Shown: positions 20,949-34,600, counted from the first letter of the stretch. The stretch is DNA of 64,000 nt from Thalassia testudinum (GCA_037157565.1 JAZHRO010000022.1:2418001-2482000); one strand, 5' to 3'. Notes: generated from the letters alone by a model not told the origin. Made by a program: numbers and translations.

Positions 20949-23755
20949 TTTTACGACCCGATTCCCGAATCCCTACAGGACACGAGATCGGACCGACTCG
21001 ACTAATCCCGAGGCCCAGTCATCCAACGAGAAAGTAACCAAAAAGCAGTAAATTAAACCACATTCACCATGCAAGTAACTAATAGTAACAAAAGTACAGC
21101 AGTAAAGAAATAAACTATTACAGTACACACCACCACAACAGTAGGAAAGTAAATTAGTATAGGAATATAAAGTTCACAATAAAAGAGTACAGAAGTGTAA
21201 TAAACTACTCACTATAACAGGAAACGAAGTACAACAGAAAGCTACAACTACTAGGCTCTACTAGGCCCAGCACCCTCTGCAGCCGTAGGCTCTGGCTGCT
21301 CAACACCTGGACCTGAAAAAGGTTATGAGTACACGAAATCAGCGAACGCTGAGTAGAGTGGCAACCAACTAAAAAAGTAAAGGTGGACAGGTAGCTATTG
21401 TTTTCCAATTTCTTTCTTTCTTTAACTAATTATTCGTTCTTTCACCACCTGGTTTATTTATCAGGTCTCTTTCTTGATCTCGAATGTTTCTCATGGGAAC
21501 GATCTTGATTACAGTCTTTTCCGAAGAGTAGAAGTCGCACGTGGTGCTCTCCTGGCCGGGAGAGTCCCTCTTGGTGGTCCTACTCCTAGTCAACCACCCC
21601 AAGGTCATGGACAGACGTAACGGTGACTACGGCACGTGCGATAAGCGCACGGGTAGCTACCCTACACTGGCACGCAGTCAGTCGTTTCCGTTAGCGGGTG
21701 CGCCCAAAGCACAGCACGGAACCAGTATAGGGCATAGCCCTCTCAGTAACAGGGGTCTAGCCCCTAAGAACCAAACAGGGGTCTCGCCCCTCCACAGTCC
21801 ACGCACCCTCGCCTGACTACCCTAGTTTACCCAGTAGGCCTAACAAGTCAGTGTAAGGCGGCTAGCTGAACCCCGGGCCCCGTGGGGTGGCTAGCTCTCT
21901 CCCTACACTAGTAGCTTTCCCCGGTACTGTATACGCAAGGGCCAAAAAGTTGGTACAAAGTGGCCAATCCTAACCCCGAGTCCCAACCCTAGGGCGGCTA
22001 ACTCTGCTCTGCATTAAATAGGGGAACAGTCGCTCTCCTTGGTACTAAGTACTCAAGGGCTAGCTCACTTCCCCATTCACATTTCCAGTTCCATTACATT
22101 TATTTCCAGGAGCTCTACTCCTAATTCCTTGTAGGGTTCATGCTCATGTTTCTCAGGCCAAGTCATACCAGGTTTCATCATTTCTATTTCCATTTCTCAG
22201 GTTCTACACATGTAACATGTAACTTTATTGTTCACATTCTAGGTTTATTCGCAGGTAGCTCGTCTTTCCAACATTCAATCTTCCATATACATGCAGCTCA
22301 TATTATGGCATTTAACATAAACAACAGGAATTTACATGCAACAGTTTGCTAACACAAGTACTTTACATTTCACAGGCAGCTGTTATTCATTTACAGGCAA
22401 TTTTTATCATTCTATCTACTCATCCAAGACTGCAATCCATACATTTAATACAAAAATTCCAGTGTTTCTAGTCCTAGGATTCATGCCATACCCTAGGATC
22501 TAACATTCATTCCACATATGCATTCAGGTTTGTAATTAAACTAGGGGAAGCCACTCTACCAGTAAACCCAGGAGTAGTGGGGGCTTGATCGGCAGGTCCA
22601 CGTGCCTCAACAAATCCCAAATCCGCAACGGAACAAGGTCCTATCACATGGATCATTCACAAGAGACTACCCAGAACAGGATAAAAAGTATTCCAACAAG
22701 TAAAGGGAATTATACGGGAAACAACGGTATCTTAATTGCGAAAATCGAACCTCAAACGGACCCTAAACGGGTCAAAAATAGAAATTATGATTCATATCAG
22801 ACGTCTGGAACACCTTCCAGATGTCTTAAAAGAGCCCAGAACCATACCTCAACTTCTGCACCACTCCTCAGACGTCCAGGAACTCCGCTAGACTGTCTAG
22901 ACCCAATTCCAAACGTCCGACCACCTCTTCGGACGTTTGGAAATGCTTCTCGTCGTCTGGTGCCTCACCCAGATGTCTGAACTGCGTGGGAGGGCATGTC
23001 CCGCACCTTCCCAAAGTGAATCCTGTACCCGTCAACGAAAATCTCCTCAATATGGCACGAAACAGTGCCTCGGCGAAATGGCCTGCATGGCCGTATCTGC
23101 AAAGAAGGTGTACGTCGCGAAGCCTACCTCTCAGTCGTCTGGAACCTCCTCCAGATGTCGTCTACATCGTCTGGACGTTGATCCAGACGTCTGATTCTGG
23201 GAAAATTCCAGAATCAGAACCTGCCTTCGCCTTCTCACGCCGCGCGTGGTTGCGCCATGCCCGCTCGCCTGCTGCTTCGGCTGCAGCAGTGTCGGGGAGG
23301 ACCTCCCCGATGCACCTCTCCGCCTCGCGCACGCGCCGACCAGTAGTGAGCTCTCCGGTGAGCTCCCACACGAGCTTGCGCGCTTGCTCTCCTCTCTTCC
23401 CCTCACTGCTCCTCCTCTCCTCCCACGCCGCTCGCTACTCGCTGCTCTCTCTAGAGGAAGGAGAAGGGTGGCTGGAACTGGGGTGAACGAGGGAGAGGAG
23501 GGGGGTTTAGATAAGGTGATGGGTTAGGGTTTGCGTCGGCAAGAGGAGAGAGAAGGAGAAGAAAATGAGGTCGCGTACTGTCTGCGTGCAGCATGCATGC
23601 AAACGCGAGGACGTACACGAAAATTTTGATTTCAGACATCTGGGAATGGGTCCAGACATCTTGCAAGACGTCTGACCCTCAGTCTAGACGTCTTACCAGA
23701 CGTTTGACCTAAAGTATAGACGTCTTAAAAGGTTTTAATGACACAGGTCTTAACA
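20949..23755 (-). mobile_element. Solo LTR (Element 1 superfamily), minus strand, TSD CTCAT
   Basis: 2807 bp. The left end reads TTTTACGACCCG (the expected TG appears mutated to TT) and the right end GGTCTTAACA. It carries the family's landmarks: 'ctcctggccgggagagtcc', the tandem text around ggggtggctagc, and GACGTC-type palindromes at about 22798-23210 and 23637-23730 around a GC-rich core (about 23230-23460). On the minus strand a TATA-like TTATCTAAAC lies near 23510. It has no internal domains, so it is a solo LTR. It interrupts the CACTA transposase gene. Confidence 0.92.
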
Positions 23756-24759
23756 CTCATCACCTACGACGACCGGAAAGTAAGAAATTCTGTTATTTAG
23801 GACATCGCAGATTTCTACCTATTGAACATAGATGGTGAACGTCATAGTTTAGGAGTAAATTTGATGGCAGGACATGTTTGTATTCAAAGAAATATCTAAA
23901 AAATAAACTTAGTACATATTCTATCAGGTTGCCGGGTCATGTTATAATGGAGATATTACAAGAAATGGGTAAGACATGGTTGGATCGACCATTCAAACAA
24001 GACCAAACGGTCTTGAGGAAGTTTGTATTTCGAACGAAAAGCATTTTCTTTATGGAGATGCCATACTAGAAAGATTTTACAATACATCATAATTTAGATA
24101 TTATGCACATCGAAAGAATGTGATGGATAACATCTTAGACGTATTAAATCTGACTAATGATCCAAAGGACATGGTGAAAACAAGAAAGGACATGAAGAGT
24201 TTAGGGATACGTCCGAAGCTACATATTCATGACAATGATGGCTACTTCCCACCTGCTATTTACAATTGAATCAGGACCAGAAGAGTAGACCGCTCTCCTT
24301 CTTAAAAGAAATTCGGGTGCTAGATGGGTTTTCCTCGCAGCATTCCTGTTGTGTGAATGAAGCATAGAAAAAGATATCTGGCTTGAAAAGTCATGACTTC
24401 CACGTTTATATGCAAGTATCGTTTCCACTAGCGATATAGGGGATACTGCCAGAGCCAGTGTTGATCCATTCATAGAGATGAGCAGATTTTTCAAAGCTGT
24501 TTGTTCGAAGACGCTACAAAATGATACGCTGGATCACTGGGATAAATAAATAGTCATTACTCTCTGTAAGATGGTACAGATTCTTCCCCCAGCCTTCTTC
24601 AATGTAATGGTTCATCTCACATTGCATCTTGTAAATGAAGCGAGAATCGGTGGACCTATACAATTCAGATGGATGTATTCTGTGGAGTAATTTTTGAAAA
24701 AGCTTAAAGATTATGTTTTGAACAAGGCAAATCCGGAAGGATCAATTGTAGAAGGCTAT
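23756..24759 (+). pseudogene. TNP2: CACTA transposase, middle part (TNP2 end and DUF4218)
   Basis: After the CTCAT copy the frame gives YLGHRRFLPIEHRW, a hallmark of the TNP2 family, then a decayed stretch with stops near 23833. Conserved pieces follow: LDIMHIER near 24099, 'ILDVLNLTNDPKDMVK' near 24131, and a DUF4218-like region up to 'KLKDYVLNKANPEGSI' (about 24700-24750). Several frameshifts and stops are needed to join them. It ends at the GCTAT duplication of the next solo LTR and continues at 29622. Confidence 0.88.
24755..24759. repeat. Target-site duplication GCTAT, left copy
   Basis: Repeated at 29622-29626. The coding text on either side (…EGSIVEG, then YLMKEYINF-like) is contiguous in the CACTA family, supporting a precise insertion. 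Confidence 0.9.
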
Positions 24760-25786
24760 TGAAATGACCCTTGCCAAGGACCTTTTGGCGTTTCCGAAAT
24801 TCTTAGGGGTATTAGTACAATTTTAAACCCCTTGGGTTTTTAAATTGTGGGATTTGCAAGGGAAAAGGGAACTTGCGAGGGTGACCCCGTAATTTTACCT
24901 TCTACCATACCCCTACCCCCCCCCGCACACCTTACCCTTACCTCCCCCCACACTCCTCCACGACATCTCTCCTATGCCCTCCACCCCCATACACCTCTCC
25001 CATGCTCCTCCCTGCACCTCTCCCCATCCCTCATCCATCCATAAACCCCCCCCTCCTCCTCCATTTGCTCGCCACCACTGTAGCCAAGAAGGAGAAGGAG
25101 AGGGAGAGCGGGTAGCAGGGGAGATTGGAAGAGAGGAAGAGCGGTAGGAGGACTGGAGCACGTCAGCAGAAGTTGTTGCTGCAGGGTGTAGAAGCACGCA
25201 GAGGAAGAAAGCTCCGCAAACGATTCTGCGGAATCATTTTTCAGCAGAATCAACATCTGGGGAGCCCTACAGATGTCTGGTCGGATGTCCAGAGGTAACA
25301 ACAGATGTCTGATAGCATGCAGATTTCAAGTATTATTCCCTACCCAAGTTCTGATCGTGCATGCGCATCTGCTACAAGTGTTAGAGGTTGGGAAGGCACA
25401 CTGGTGCGAGGATCGAGGTGGTTTCGAATGTCTGGGAGTGTTGTCAAACATCTGAAGACCCCCTCAAATGTCTGTGAAGAGGTTCAGACGTCTAAAAGAG
25501 ATGCGGAAAGTAAGGTGAGCCACTGCTTTCGTTTAAGACGATTGAGACTCTTCCCAAACGTCTGATTTTGGTTAGGATGTAAGTTTTTGGGCCTGTTTAG
25601 GGCCCCAACGGAGTCGGATTTTCGCAAACGAAGTGTCGTTGGTTTTCGCTCGAAATTCTCTACGTTGTGGAATAGTGTCTACACTATTTTGAGATCGTTT
25701 GACATGTTGGTCAATGTTATAGGTCTCCAGTCCATAGTGTACACAAGACTCGCAGTGACTTCAGGATCCACCGTTTGAGCCCCCAT

Positions 25787-27990
25787 TGATAAATGCCAGT
25801 TTATCATCATTCTTATGCATTAAAACAAACCTAGCTCTTAGGATTTTACTCCGCAAATGAGTTTTTGGGCTGCATTTGGGCATAAATTAGGTTAGGCATG
25901 CATTGCATTTTTTATTATCTTTTTGATATATTTTTGTGAGTGATAGGGATGAACAGATATACAGATCCCTAAAACCCTAGCACTCAAGAAGGCAAATGGT
26001 GAAGGAGAAGCTCAGACTAGCTGGAACTTAGCTTGATCCAGCTCACCACAGCTGGAACCTAGCTCACTTGAACTAGGGTTAGCTCATCCCAGATCCATTC
26101 AGCTAATCTCAGTTGAATGGTAGCTCAAGAGAGTTCATCTTAGCTCACCCTAGCTCAAGTCAGCTCAGATCCAGCTCAACTTAGCTGAGTCTAGCTCATC
26201 TCAGCTCCCACTAGTCCACAGGGAGCTCTAGCTAGCTCAGCTGAGTTTACAGGAGTTCACCCCAGCTCAGACTCAGCTACATCCAGCTCCACTCAACTCT
26301 AGCCAGCCGAAGAAGAACTCATCTCAGCTCAGGAAGCTCAAGTCCAGCTCCCGGGGATTCAGCTTAGCTCTGCCTCAACCAGCTTCATCCTCCCTGGGAG
26401 CACCAAACCCAGCTCACCTTAGCTCATTATGGTAGAAGCCAGTTCACTTTAGCTTGGCTTAGCAGCTAGCAAAGAACTAGCAAGCTAAGCCAGCTAGAGT
26501 AGCTCCATGCCAGCCTCTTCAGCAGCTGCTAGCTCCAGACTTCTCCTCAGCTCCTCTCTTCAAACCCTAGCTCCAATACCTCCTCCTCTACTCCATAGCT
26601 AGCTAAGCTAGCTTAGCTTAGCTAGCAACCAGCTCCTTGGCCATCCACCACCTTCAAATTCAACCCTAGCTAGCTCCACCAACTTAGGCCCTACCTAAGC
26701 TAGCTATCCTACTCAAGTTGGAGCCACCTCCTAGCCACCTCTTCACCCCATCATCACCACCAAATGGCACCAATTTTGGCACCAAAACCTAACCCTAGCT
26801 ACCCCTCTTTTTTGGCGCCAACATCCACCTCCACATCCACCATACACCTAACCCTACAACCCATCCTAGCCACCCACCTACCCCTCCTTCTAGAACCCTT
26901 CTTGGTGCCACCTAAGACCCCCTTCTAGAAGCCATTTTGGCGCCAACATCAAGGGGTGCCACCACCCATAACCACCCCCTAGGTGTCCCTTGGGTTGGCA
27001 CCAATTGACCTTAGCCATAGGATCCCCAACCACCTCCATCTCTCCATCATAGCCCTCCATTCCAAGAGTCACCTTAGCCCCCTTCCTATTCTATAAAAAC
27101 CCACCACCTACCACCATTTGAGAGCATCCTCCATTAGTGTATTTTGCTACCTATACCACCTACACCTATGGCTAAGAAGAAGGAGTAGAGAAGAAGATTA
27201 AAGGGGCACATCACCAGCCCTTTTAGTGCCTTCTTCTCCCCACTCTCTTCAACTTGGGCCACGCCAAGGAGGAGGACTTTTCTACTTCAAGGAGGATGGC
27301 CAGGCAAAGGAGAAGGACCTAGGGTGGACGCCCACCCTTGGAGAGAAGGTTAGGGCACGCCCCCTTAGGGCTTGCATTGGAGGACATCACCTTGGCGGAG
27401 CATAGCAAGGAAGGAGTTGGAGGACTCTTTTCAAGCTTGGGAGCTACCAAGCTTGGAGTAAGAAGCCCTCTTCTTCACCATCTATCTAGAGGATTTGTGT
27501 TTGCTTTTATTTATTGCAATTTTTCTAGTAGTAGAAGCATTCATCTACTAGGCTTTTTGTAAAACACTTTTTCATTAATCTAGTTGCCTTCTTTACAATT
27601 TCTTTAGTTGCATTTCTAATTGCTTTGTTTTTAGCATTCTTCACTCCCTCTCCCTAATTATTCTAGGCCTCCACTTGCCTAGAGTGAGCTTAGGGAGAGG
27701 CTCTACTTGCCACTTTAGAAGTAGTCTATTGAATTGAAGTGTCACTTTCCCGCCACAATTTCGCATGTTGCCTTAATTTCAAAAACATAAAAATGATATA
27801 TTGAAAAAGACCAAAAAGAAAGTTGAGATTTATATTCCAAGCAAGAGAATCAATTTTGCAAACATTTGGCCTCCTTGGACGACCCTAGATACTCCCCTAT
27901 CTAGGAATATAAATTTAGAAGCGTATGCGAATTCGCGTGTTACAACGACGTTAAAAACCCGCTTTTACAAATCACGCGTATTTCGTATCA
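25787..27990 (+). mobile_element. Nested solo LTR, Tat/Athila-like, TSD CCCAT
   Basis: 2204 bp from TGATAAATGCC to TTCGTATCA, flanked by CCCAT at 25782-25786 and 27991-27995. Removing it restores the host LTR text, which aligns with 58498-58562 in Element 3. It contains an AGCT-rich stretch (about 26010-26660), CCACC/CCTAG-rich text, and an end region with 'tggcctccttggacgac', a phrase type seen near the 3' ends of Tat/Athila LTRs; the lineage is an inference. It has no convincing coding sequence. Its orientation is inferred from that end region. Confidence 0.85.
26010..26660. repeat. AGCT-rich array inside the nested LTR
   Basis: The palindrome AGCT recurs every 5-20 bases, mostly within tagctca, cagctca, ccagctc and gctagct, for about 650 bp. 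The spacing is irregular, so this is a low-complexity array rather than a clean tandem repeat. No frame is maintained. Confidence 0.85.
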
Positions 27991-29621
27991 CCCATATCTC
28001 CCGTATACCCTGGTCGAGTGGTCCTCTCTAATCCCTGATTTAAATAATTAAAATGCATGCTACTTTAGAAATATTTGATTGAACCCTAGGTTGTGAAATT
28101 AACCCTAGGGCTAAAAAAGATGAATGTGCATTACTTAAACATTTAAATTGTTGTGAAGCTTCCTAAAAGAAGTAAATCATGAGCTGCCTGTCCTACATTT
28201 AATGAACCATGGCATGAACAGAAATACATGCTATGTACTGAATAATTGACTGACGTGATGATTGCTAAATTGTGAAATCATAAGCTTCCTGTTATGCATT
28301 TAGTAGATCATAATGTAAATGGAGATATGTGTGGTACAGTAGAAATGAGAAAGTCTTATGCACGAACCCTACGGAGAATTAGGAAAGAAACAAAAAATAC
28401 ACTGATACGAAAAATCTGATGGGTGACGGAACATGTTGCTTATGGGCGGCTATTCGAACCTAGTTATGGGAAGTAAGCTGGCCCTTGTATACGTGGTACA
28501 AGGATGGCAACTGTCCCTTTGGTATGGCAAGTGAGCTGGCCCTTGTATACGTGGTACAAGGATGGCAACTGTCCCTTTAGTGTGGGAAGTGAGCTGACCT
28601 TGGGTACGTGGTACCGATGAGAGCAACTGTCCCTTTAATGTAGAGGGGAGCTAGCCGCCCCATGGGGCCTAGGGTTAGGACTGGCTACCCTACACCGACT
28701 CTTGTTAGGCCTACTGGGCAAACTGGGATAGTCGAGCGAGGGTACGCATACTATTGAGGGGCGAGGCGCCTGTTCTGTTCTGTGTTGTATGTTTGGGCGT
28801 ACCCACTAGCGGAAATGACTAACCGCGTGCCTGTGCGGGGTAGCTACTTGTGCGCTTATCGTGCGTGCCATAGTCACCGCTACATCACGACCGTGACCTT
28901 AGGGTGGTAGACAAGGTGTAGGAGAACCACGGGGGCTCTCCCAGCCAGGAGAGTGTCACGTGTACATCCTGCATCATGGGAAAACTACAATCAAGATCGT
29001 TCCCTTAGGGAACAAGAAGATTAAAAAATGTTATGGTTCCTTATTAGAATAATAGACTCAGAAACACATAGATAAGATAAACAGAAACAAATGATAATAA
29101 ATAACTAGTAAATGTATGATTAGTTAGTTGCTTGTTTCTTTATGTTTAATGGCATGTAATGACTTAACCACCACTCTACTCAGCGTTAGCTGACCACGGA
29201 TTTATATAACCATGTTCAGGTTAGGAAGTTGAGTAGCCAGTGCCACTGGCTACAGAGGGCACTGGGCCCAGTCGAGCCTAGCCGTAGTCCTTTCTCCTTT
29301 TCCGCTGCAGAGTTTCTATTAGTAGTGAGTACTTGTAGCATGTAGTGACTGTTCTGTTATGTTTCTGTTATATTTCTCTTTGTTCTAGTTGTGATAGCTA
29401 TTTCTGTACTAGTACTTCTCTGCTTATGACATGTAATATCTTTGAGATATTCTATTCTGTTTCCATTACCGTCTATTATATATTTCTTCTTAATTACATT
29501 GCATGTGTGTTGTGGAAATATTTTTGCATTTGGTTATTTCTCGTTGGACGACTGAGTCTTGGGATTTAGTCGAGGCGGGCCATTCTCGAGTTCCGAAGGG
29601 AGTCAAGATCGGGTCGTAACA

Positions 29622-30445
29622 GCTATCTCATGAAGGAGTATATAAATTTTACCCCCATATGCATGAATGAAACAGACAACCGCTTTAATAAACTTCAAAG
29701 GAATTATGAGGGAGAATACAATGACAATGATGAAGAATGTTTGTCAATTTTTGATATCAGAGGAAAGTCGATCTTTCATACAGAGTACAAGGCTATTTCA
29801 GAAAATGACAAACGTTGTGTATATCTATTTATTTTAAAACAAATTCCTGAAATTGATCCATTTTATGAGAAATTCGAACGATTATCTCTTTCAAGGACAA
29901 CCGAATTTGACTTCTTAGATTGGTTTAAAGATCGAGTTAATCAATTGAAAAAAGGATAAGGACTCACGATGGGTACTAGCTTTTGATGTAATTGTCGATT
30001 CACCATTATATTATCCACATTACCACTCTGGGTATATAATAAATGGGTTCAGATTTAGAATAAAAGGAATTGATGATAGAAAGGTTACAGACTAGGCCAG
30101 AGCTATTGATTCAGGTCTCTCCACTAGTCCAGATAGATACTATGGTAAATTCAAAGAAATTGTGGAGATCAGCTTCAGATATGATCACAAAGTTGTCATA
30201 TTTAAATGTCATTGGTTTGATGCTTTTAAAGAGGACACCGGTTTCAAAATTGACAAGAAACACAATTTCTTGAGTTTAAATCCTAATCGTCAAATTCTTC
30301 AGTCTGATGAACCATTCACATTGGCATGTCAAAGGGCATAAGTTTTCTACGTCTCCGATAATTGCCAAAGGGGATGGGTTATACCAATAATAACAGTACC
30401 GTGTATCATTTTGACGCACAGTCTGAAGCATACCAAGAATTAATG
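29622..30445 (+). pseudogene. TNP2: CACTA transposase, 3' part (DUF4218 end and DUF4216)
   Basis: It starts in the GCTAT copy and reads YINFTPICMNETDNRFNK, an ORF that stays open to 29959 with the conserved 'FHTEYKAISENDKRCVYLFI' stretch. After a small frameshift near 29960 the DUF4216 domain follows: YSGYIINGFRFRIKG near 30030, a TAG at about 30094, then RYYGKFKEIVEI, VIFKCHWFDAFK and QSDEPFTLACQRA (to about 30342). The order TNP2, DUF4218, DUF4216 is that of plant CACTA transposases, so the whole gene was once present. Poly-stop decay ends it near 30440. Confidence 0.85.
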
Positions 30446-30699
30446 AAAGAAGGTCATATAAATTCAAATGCATTAGATGTGGACATCTAAGGTTAGTAAC
30501 AATTTTGGTACTTTATTTCATTTCTGTTTATATTAAATTCATATTCAAATTTAAGAAGCCTAAATTATAACTGACATTTTCTATACATTATAAATACCTA
30601 AACTTAAACCAATCACACATACATATTCAAAATATGTTACTCCTGCTCAACTGGCATTTTAATTACTTTTATTTTTCAAATTACAGGTTATCGGTGACG

Positions 30700-31610
30700 A
30701 GCATACTCAACGGGATGTTGTACTTAGAGGTATAATTTTAATATCTTAAATTTAATTGGATGAAATTATATGTTTTTACTAGATGTGGGGTGTGCCCACA
30801 TGTTATTTTTTATTTCATTGAATAGATGTGAGGTATACCCACTTGTATTACATATTTTATTTGGATGGATGTGGGGTGTATCCACTTGTGGTTGTTCTTT
30901 GCACTTTTTTTTTGTGGGATGTGCCCACTTTAATTTTAATATACAGGTTTATAGGGAAACCCCTAAATTTAAGGGGAAACTCTGTCAAAATTTTTAAATA
31001 TTTCTTTTTTATTTTATAAACATTTTTCATTGATGATTTATATATTAATGATTTTCAAATGTATTGATTATTTCATTTTATACTTGTTACAGATGAAGTT
31101 ATTTAAAAAAATTCTAAAAGAAAGGGTTCTCTTGAGACGCAGCCATCCACCCAGCCCAATTCGTCTCCTCAAGCCAGCCACCCCCCAGACAGCAGGTTCA
31201 GCCACCCCTTGGTAGCAAGCTCCCCCCAGTCACGTTTCGTACATCCCGGGAAAATGGCACGATTACTACATGCGGGGTGGGGGGAGGGAAAGGGGAAAGA
31301 GATTTCTCAGACCTTGCCAGAGCGAGTAGAGGATAATCCAAATTATGGAGTATCAGATGAGGAGGAGGGAGGGGAGGCGGGAGAGGAGGAGGGGCAGGAG
31401 GCGGAGGATGAGATGGTGAGGAATATGTCCCCAGTTCATGTGGATCACTTACCGACAGGGACAAGTTGGGGTAAGAACTCATATACCTTTAAGTTTAAAA
31501 TTACTTATATATTTTAAAGTTTATTATAACTTTACAAATATATAATGAATATGATTAATGCTTGCGTAGGTAAAGTAACAAGAGGACGGGGGAAGACAAA
31601 GAATCTAGAC
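30700..31610 (+). pseudogene. Second CACTA gene remnant (TNPA-like region) with intron
   Basis: AT-rich intron-like sequence with repeated 'gtgcccac' words (30780-30930) is followed by possible exons: 31094-31215 (begins MKLFKKILKERVLL, Pro/Ser-rich), 31209-31473 (Glu/Gly-rich, acidic) and about 31569-31610 (TRGRGKTKNLD). CACTA elements carry a second, fast-evolving gene whose product binds subterminal repeats, and the GRGKTKNLD-type motif after an acidic region fits it. Recognition is by position and loose motif only. The last exon is broken by the LTR that starts at 31611. Confidence 0.5.
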
Positions 31611-34600
31611 TGTTGCTAAGGAAATTAGGAGATTTTAATATGCGTTCGTTGTAGTACACTCTTAAATTGCACAACAAGACATTTAAATTTATAAACTCAG
31701 AATCTAAAGGGAGTACGAGATTGTTCACTTGGAGCAAATGTGGAACTCATACATTAATCCTGATTTAAAATAGATGAGCACAATCAATTGATCACAATAA
31801 CATATATTCAATGAATGAAACTGATCAGATTGATATTCTAATGTATCTCAGAAGATGAAGAGACAAAAAGAATAAAGAGAAGCTAAAAAGTAATGATTTA
31901 CATCACCAATTAGGTCCTCTAATAAAGCATGCATCTCATTTTCAAGTTATTCAAATAATCAATACCTTCAATCGATTTAATCAAATGTTAACTTAGTACT
32001 TAAATCATTCAACAGTGCTTAGAGTAATTAGATCAGATAACAGGAGTATAGCATCAGATGACTTAAGTATCAACAGACCACAATGCCTCACAGAAGGCAC
32101 ATAAGCACAAAGCCTTCTCTTCCAAGCCTTCTTCTTCACAAGCCTTCGTAAGCCTTTCCTTCGTCAAGCATTCAGAGACTAAGTGTCTCATAGGGGCACA
32201 AGGATAGCGTAGCAAAACCCACCCCCCTTTCTCATAGATTTCTCCTCTGTCTCTCTCAAAGACCCAATGTAATCGGCTAATCGGTCAGGTTATCGGGTCG
32301 AGAACAGTGATCAAGCCTGCAGGCGTGTGTTGCAGGTGCGGAGTGGATAGGCGAGTAAGCAGGCGTGCTTGGAGGGACCTGACCCCTTAGTGTCTTGGGC
32401 GATAAGCTCTCTTCACAAAATCGACTTATACTGCTCAAGCGGTTTCTCATCCATCGATGTGTGACTAAATGTCCCACGCTCTTCACGTAAAAACTGCAGA
32501 GGAGGCTTTACTTGATTGCAGCTGCTGAGGCTTCATGCCTTCAATTGGAGGACCTGGGAAGGGTCCTGGGAGTCTTGTGCACAACCTGGGAGGGGAGTTG
32601 AGGGTGATTGCAACCGGAGAATAGCGACTGAGGTCGAAGATGACTAAAGCGATGGTGGAAGACGGTGATCACCTACAACGAGAAATAAGGCCTCACGACC
32701 ATGTTAGAATAGCTCAAGAGGATTGCCAAGTGATGGCGAAGGTGGTGGTCGTGTTTGCGTGGCGTGTGGTGGCGTGCGGTGGTCAGGCGAACTTAAGGAG
32801 GGTGTGCGGTAGAGCTTGAGTTCGATAGGTGTTTTTGGTGGAGGAAACGTGGAATAAGTAGAGGGGTTTTGATGGTGATGTGCTGGCGGAGGTTTTAGAG
32901 GTGATTGCATGAAGTTTAGTGGTCTGTGGTGGTATGGAGGCATCGTCGGAGCTTAACCGGAGCGGAGGAAGACGGAGAGGGAGCAGGCAAGTTGGCGATC
33001 GATTCAAAGTGAGGAAGGAGTAATTCTAACCTAAAGAGGGAGAGAAATAGAGTGGCCTAGTCTAAGGGACGAAAGGGAGGAAGTTGGCGCCAGCTATGAT
33101 TGGCCGGAGTCGGGGATGATGAAATCTACGGTGGGGGAGAACGGGAAGGATGAAAGAGTAGGGCGGCTCCTGCTGATATTGTAAGAAGTGAACAAGGGAG
33201 GGAAGATGTTTCCCTCTATCGATAGTATGTGGCAGAGGGTGAAGATGGGGGATGGAGGAGCTCGTCAGAGCTACGGTTGGAGGCGGCTGGAGAGGGAAAA
33301 TTGTGAAGAAATGTGGCCTGAAGTGAGCTAAGGAGCACGTATTTGTAATGAGGGAACTGACGCACGCGGTACGCGTTGGTTTAATTATGTCATTGTAGCA
33401 TGCGTTCACGACGTCGGTTTTAATTTAAGATGTGAATTTGGTGAATCCAAGTTTCAAAAATGAGGAAGCGTGAAATCGGATTAGTTTGTTGCTTTAGTTG
33501 TCACAGGAATGTTTGGTTTGCTTGCAAGAAAATGAGAAAGAGAGAGAGAGATTAGGGTTAGAGCTTATGTTTAAATCATGACATTCATTCTAAGAAGATG
33601 TGATCTATGATATAAGAAACAACATTAACATATAGCATGCAAGTAGAGTTTGTTTATAACTACAGCAATAGATGAAAGCTTAAACAAGTGTGACATAAAA
33701 CTAAAGTAAAAAGAGTGCGAAGAGGAGGCAAGGCGGCCACGACGGTGGAGGGGGGCTTTGTCGGTGGCTCGACAACTCCGGGGCTGATATGGGATGCTTG
33801 GTGGAGCTAGGAGAGGGCTAGTATTGCATGGCGAGTGTGTGTGAATTGAATGCCCTTGAATGGGGTGATTGAGGAAGTTTATATAGAGAAGAAGGGGTTT
33901 CCAAACTAAGGGTTTTAGCGATGTTCAGGATGTCGCTAAACCCATTCCATAAGTGTCGGTGAAGCCCATTGGCCACTGGTCCTTTGAGACGTGTGTGCTT
34001 TCTTCCTCAATCTGCGCTCATGCGCCCTCAGCCATCTGATCCGAGGTGCGGATTGCCATCGGATGGCTGAGGGCACGCCACGTCGCCCTCCCGCACCCGT
34101 AGAGGTATAAGTGTTCGCATGATGGATGCGCATCGATCGTCGGATTTTACTTCAACGGATACGATCGCGAGAATAGGGAGCACTTGGATCGCGCCTCATG
34201 TGTGGTGGGCATGTGTTTGCACACGTCGAGGCAAGATTTCATCTAGAGTCGCCGTGTGGACGCCATCTACGCTGTTCACGCCCGCATCGACGATCATAAT
34301 TGACCGCACCTTCAGTCGAGCGTGATTTGGCAGCATGCGCAGCTTCGAATGCTCGCCGCTGCTTGTGAGGTCGATGTGTTCTCCGATGCGCTGTCTTTGC
34401 AGGTGGTGCGAAGTGGTGAGATCAGGCGCGAGCGATATCGACCGTTGGATGGAGATCCAACGGTCAGATTTTGAAGTCCTTTGGGCACGTTGGAGATGCG
34501 ATGCGGTCGAAGCTCGTGGGTCCTCAGTCGTCCGATCCTTGGATCGGATGGCTTAAAATTCTTCTTCGTGATGAGCGCGAGGGCAGTGCGCGGGTGAGGG

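Larger units (their letters stand above)
24760..29621 (+). mobile_element. Solo LTR (Element 1 superfamily), plus strand, TSD GCTAT, hosting a nested LTR
   Basis: It runs from TGAAATGACC to GGGTCGTAACA and is 4862 bp long, or about 2653 bp once the nested LTR (25787-27990) and its extra duplication are subtracted, the usual LTR size for this family. It has decayed GACGTC-type palindromes (now often agatgtct) at about 25260-25565, the downstream text 'gcatgaaccctacgg'-like near 28360, the 'ctctcccagccaggagagt' hairpin near 28937, and the terminal 'ttgggatttagtcgaggcgg' block seen in Elements 1 and 3. No internal domains are present. Confidence 0.9.
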
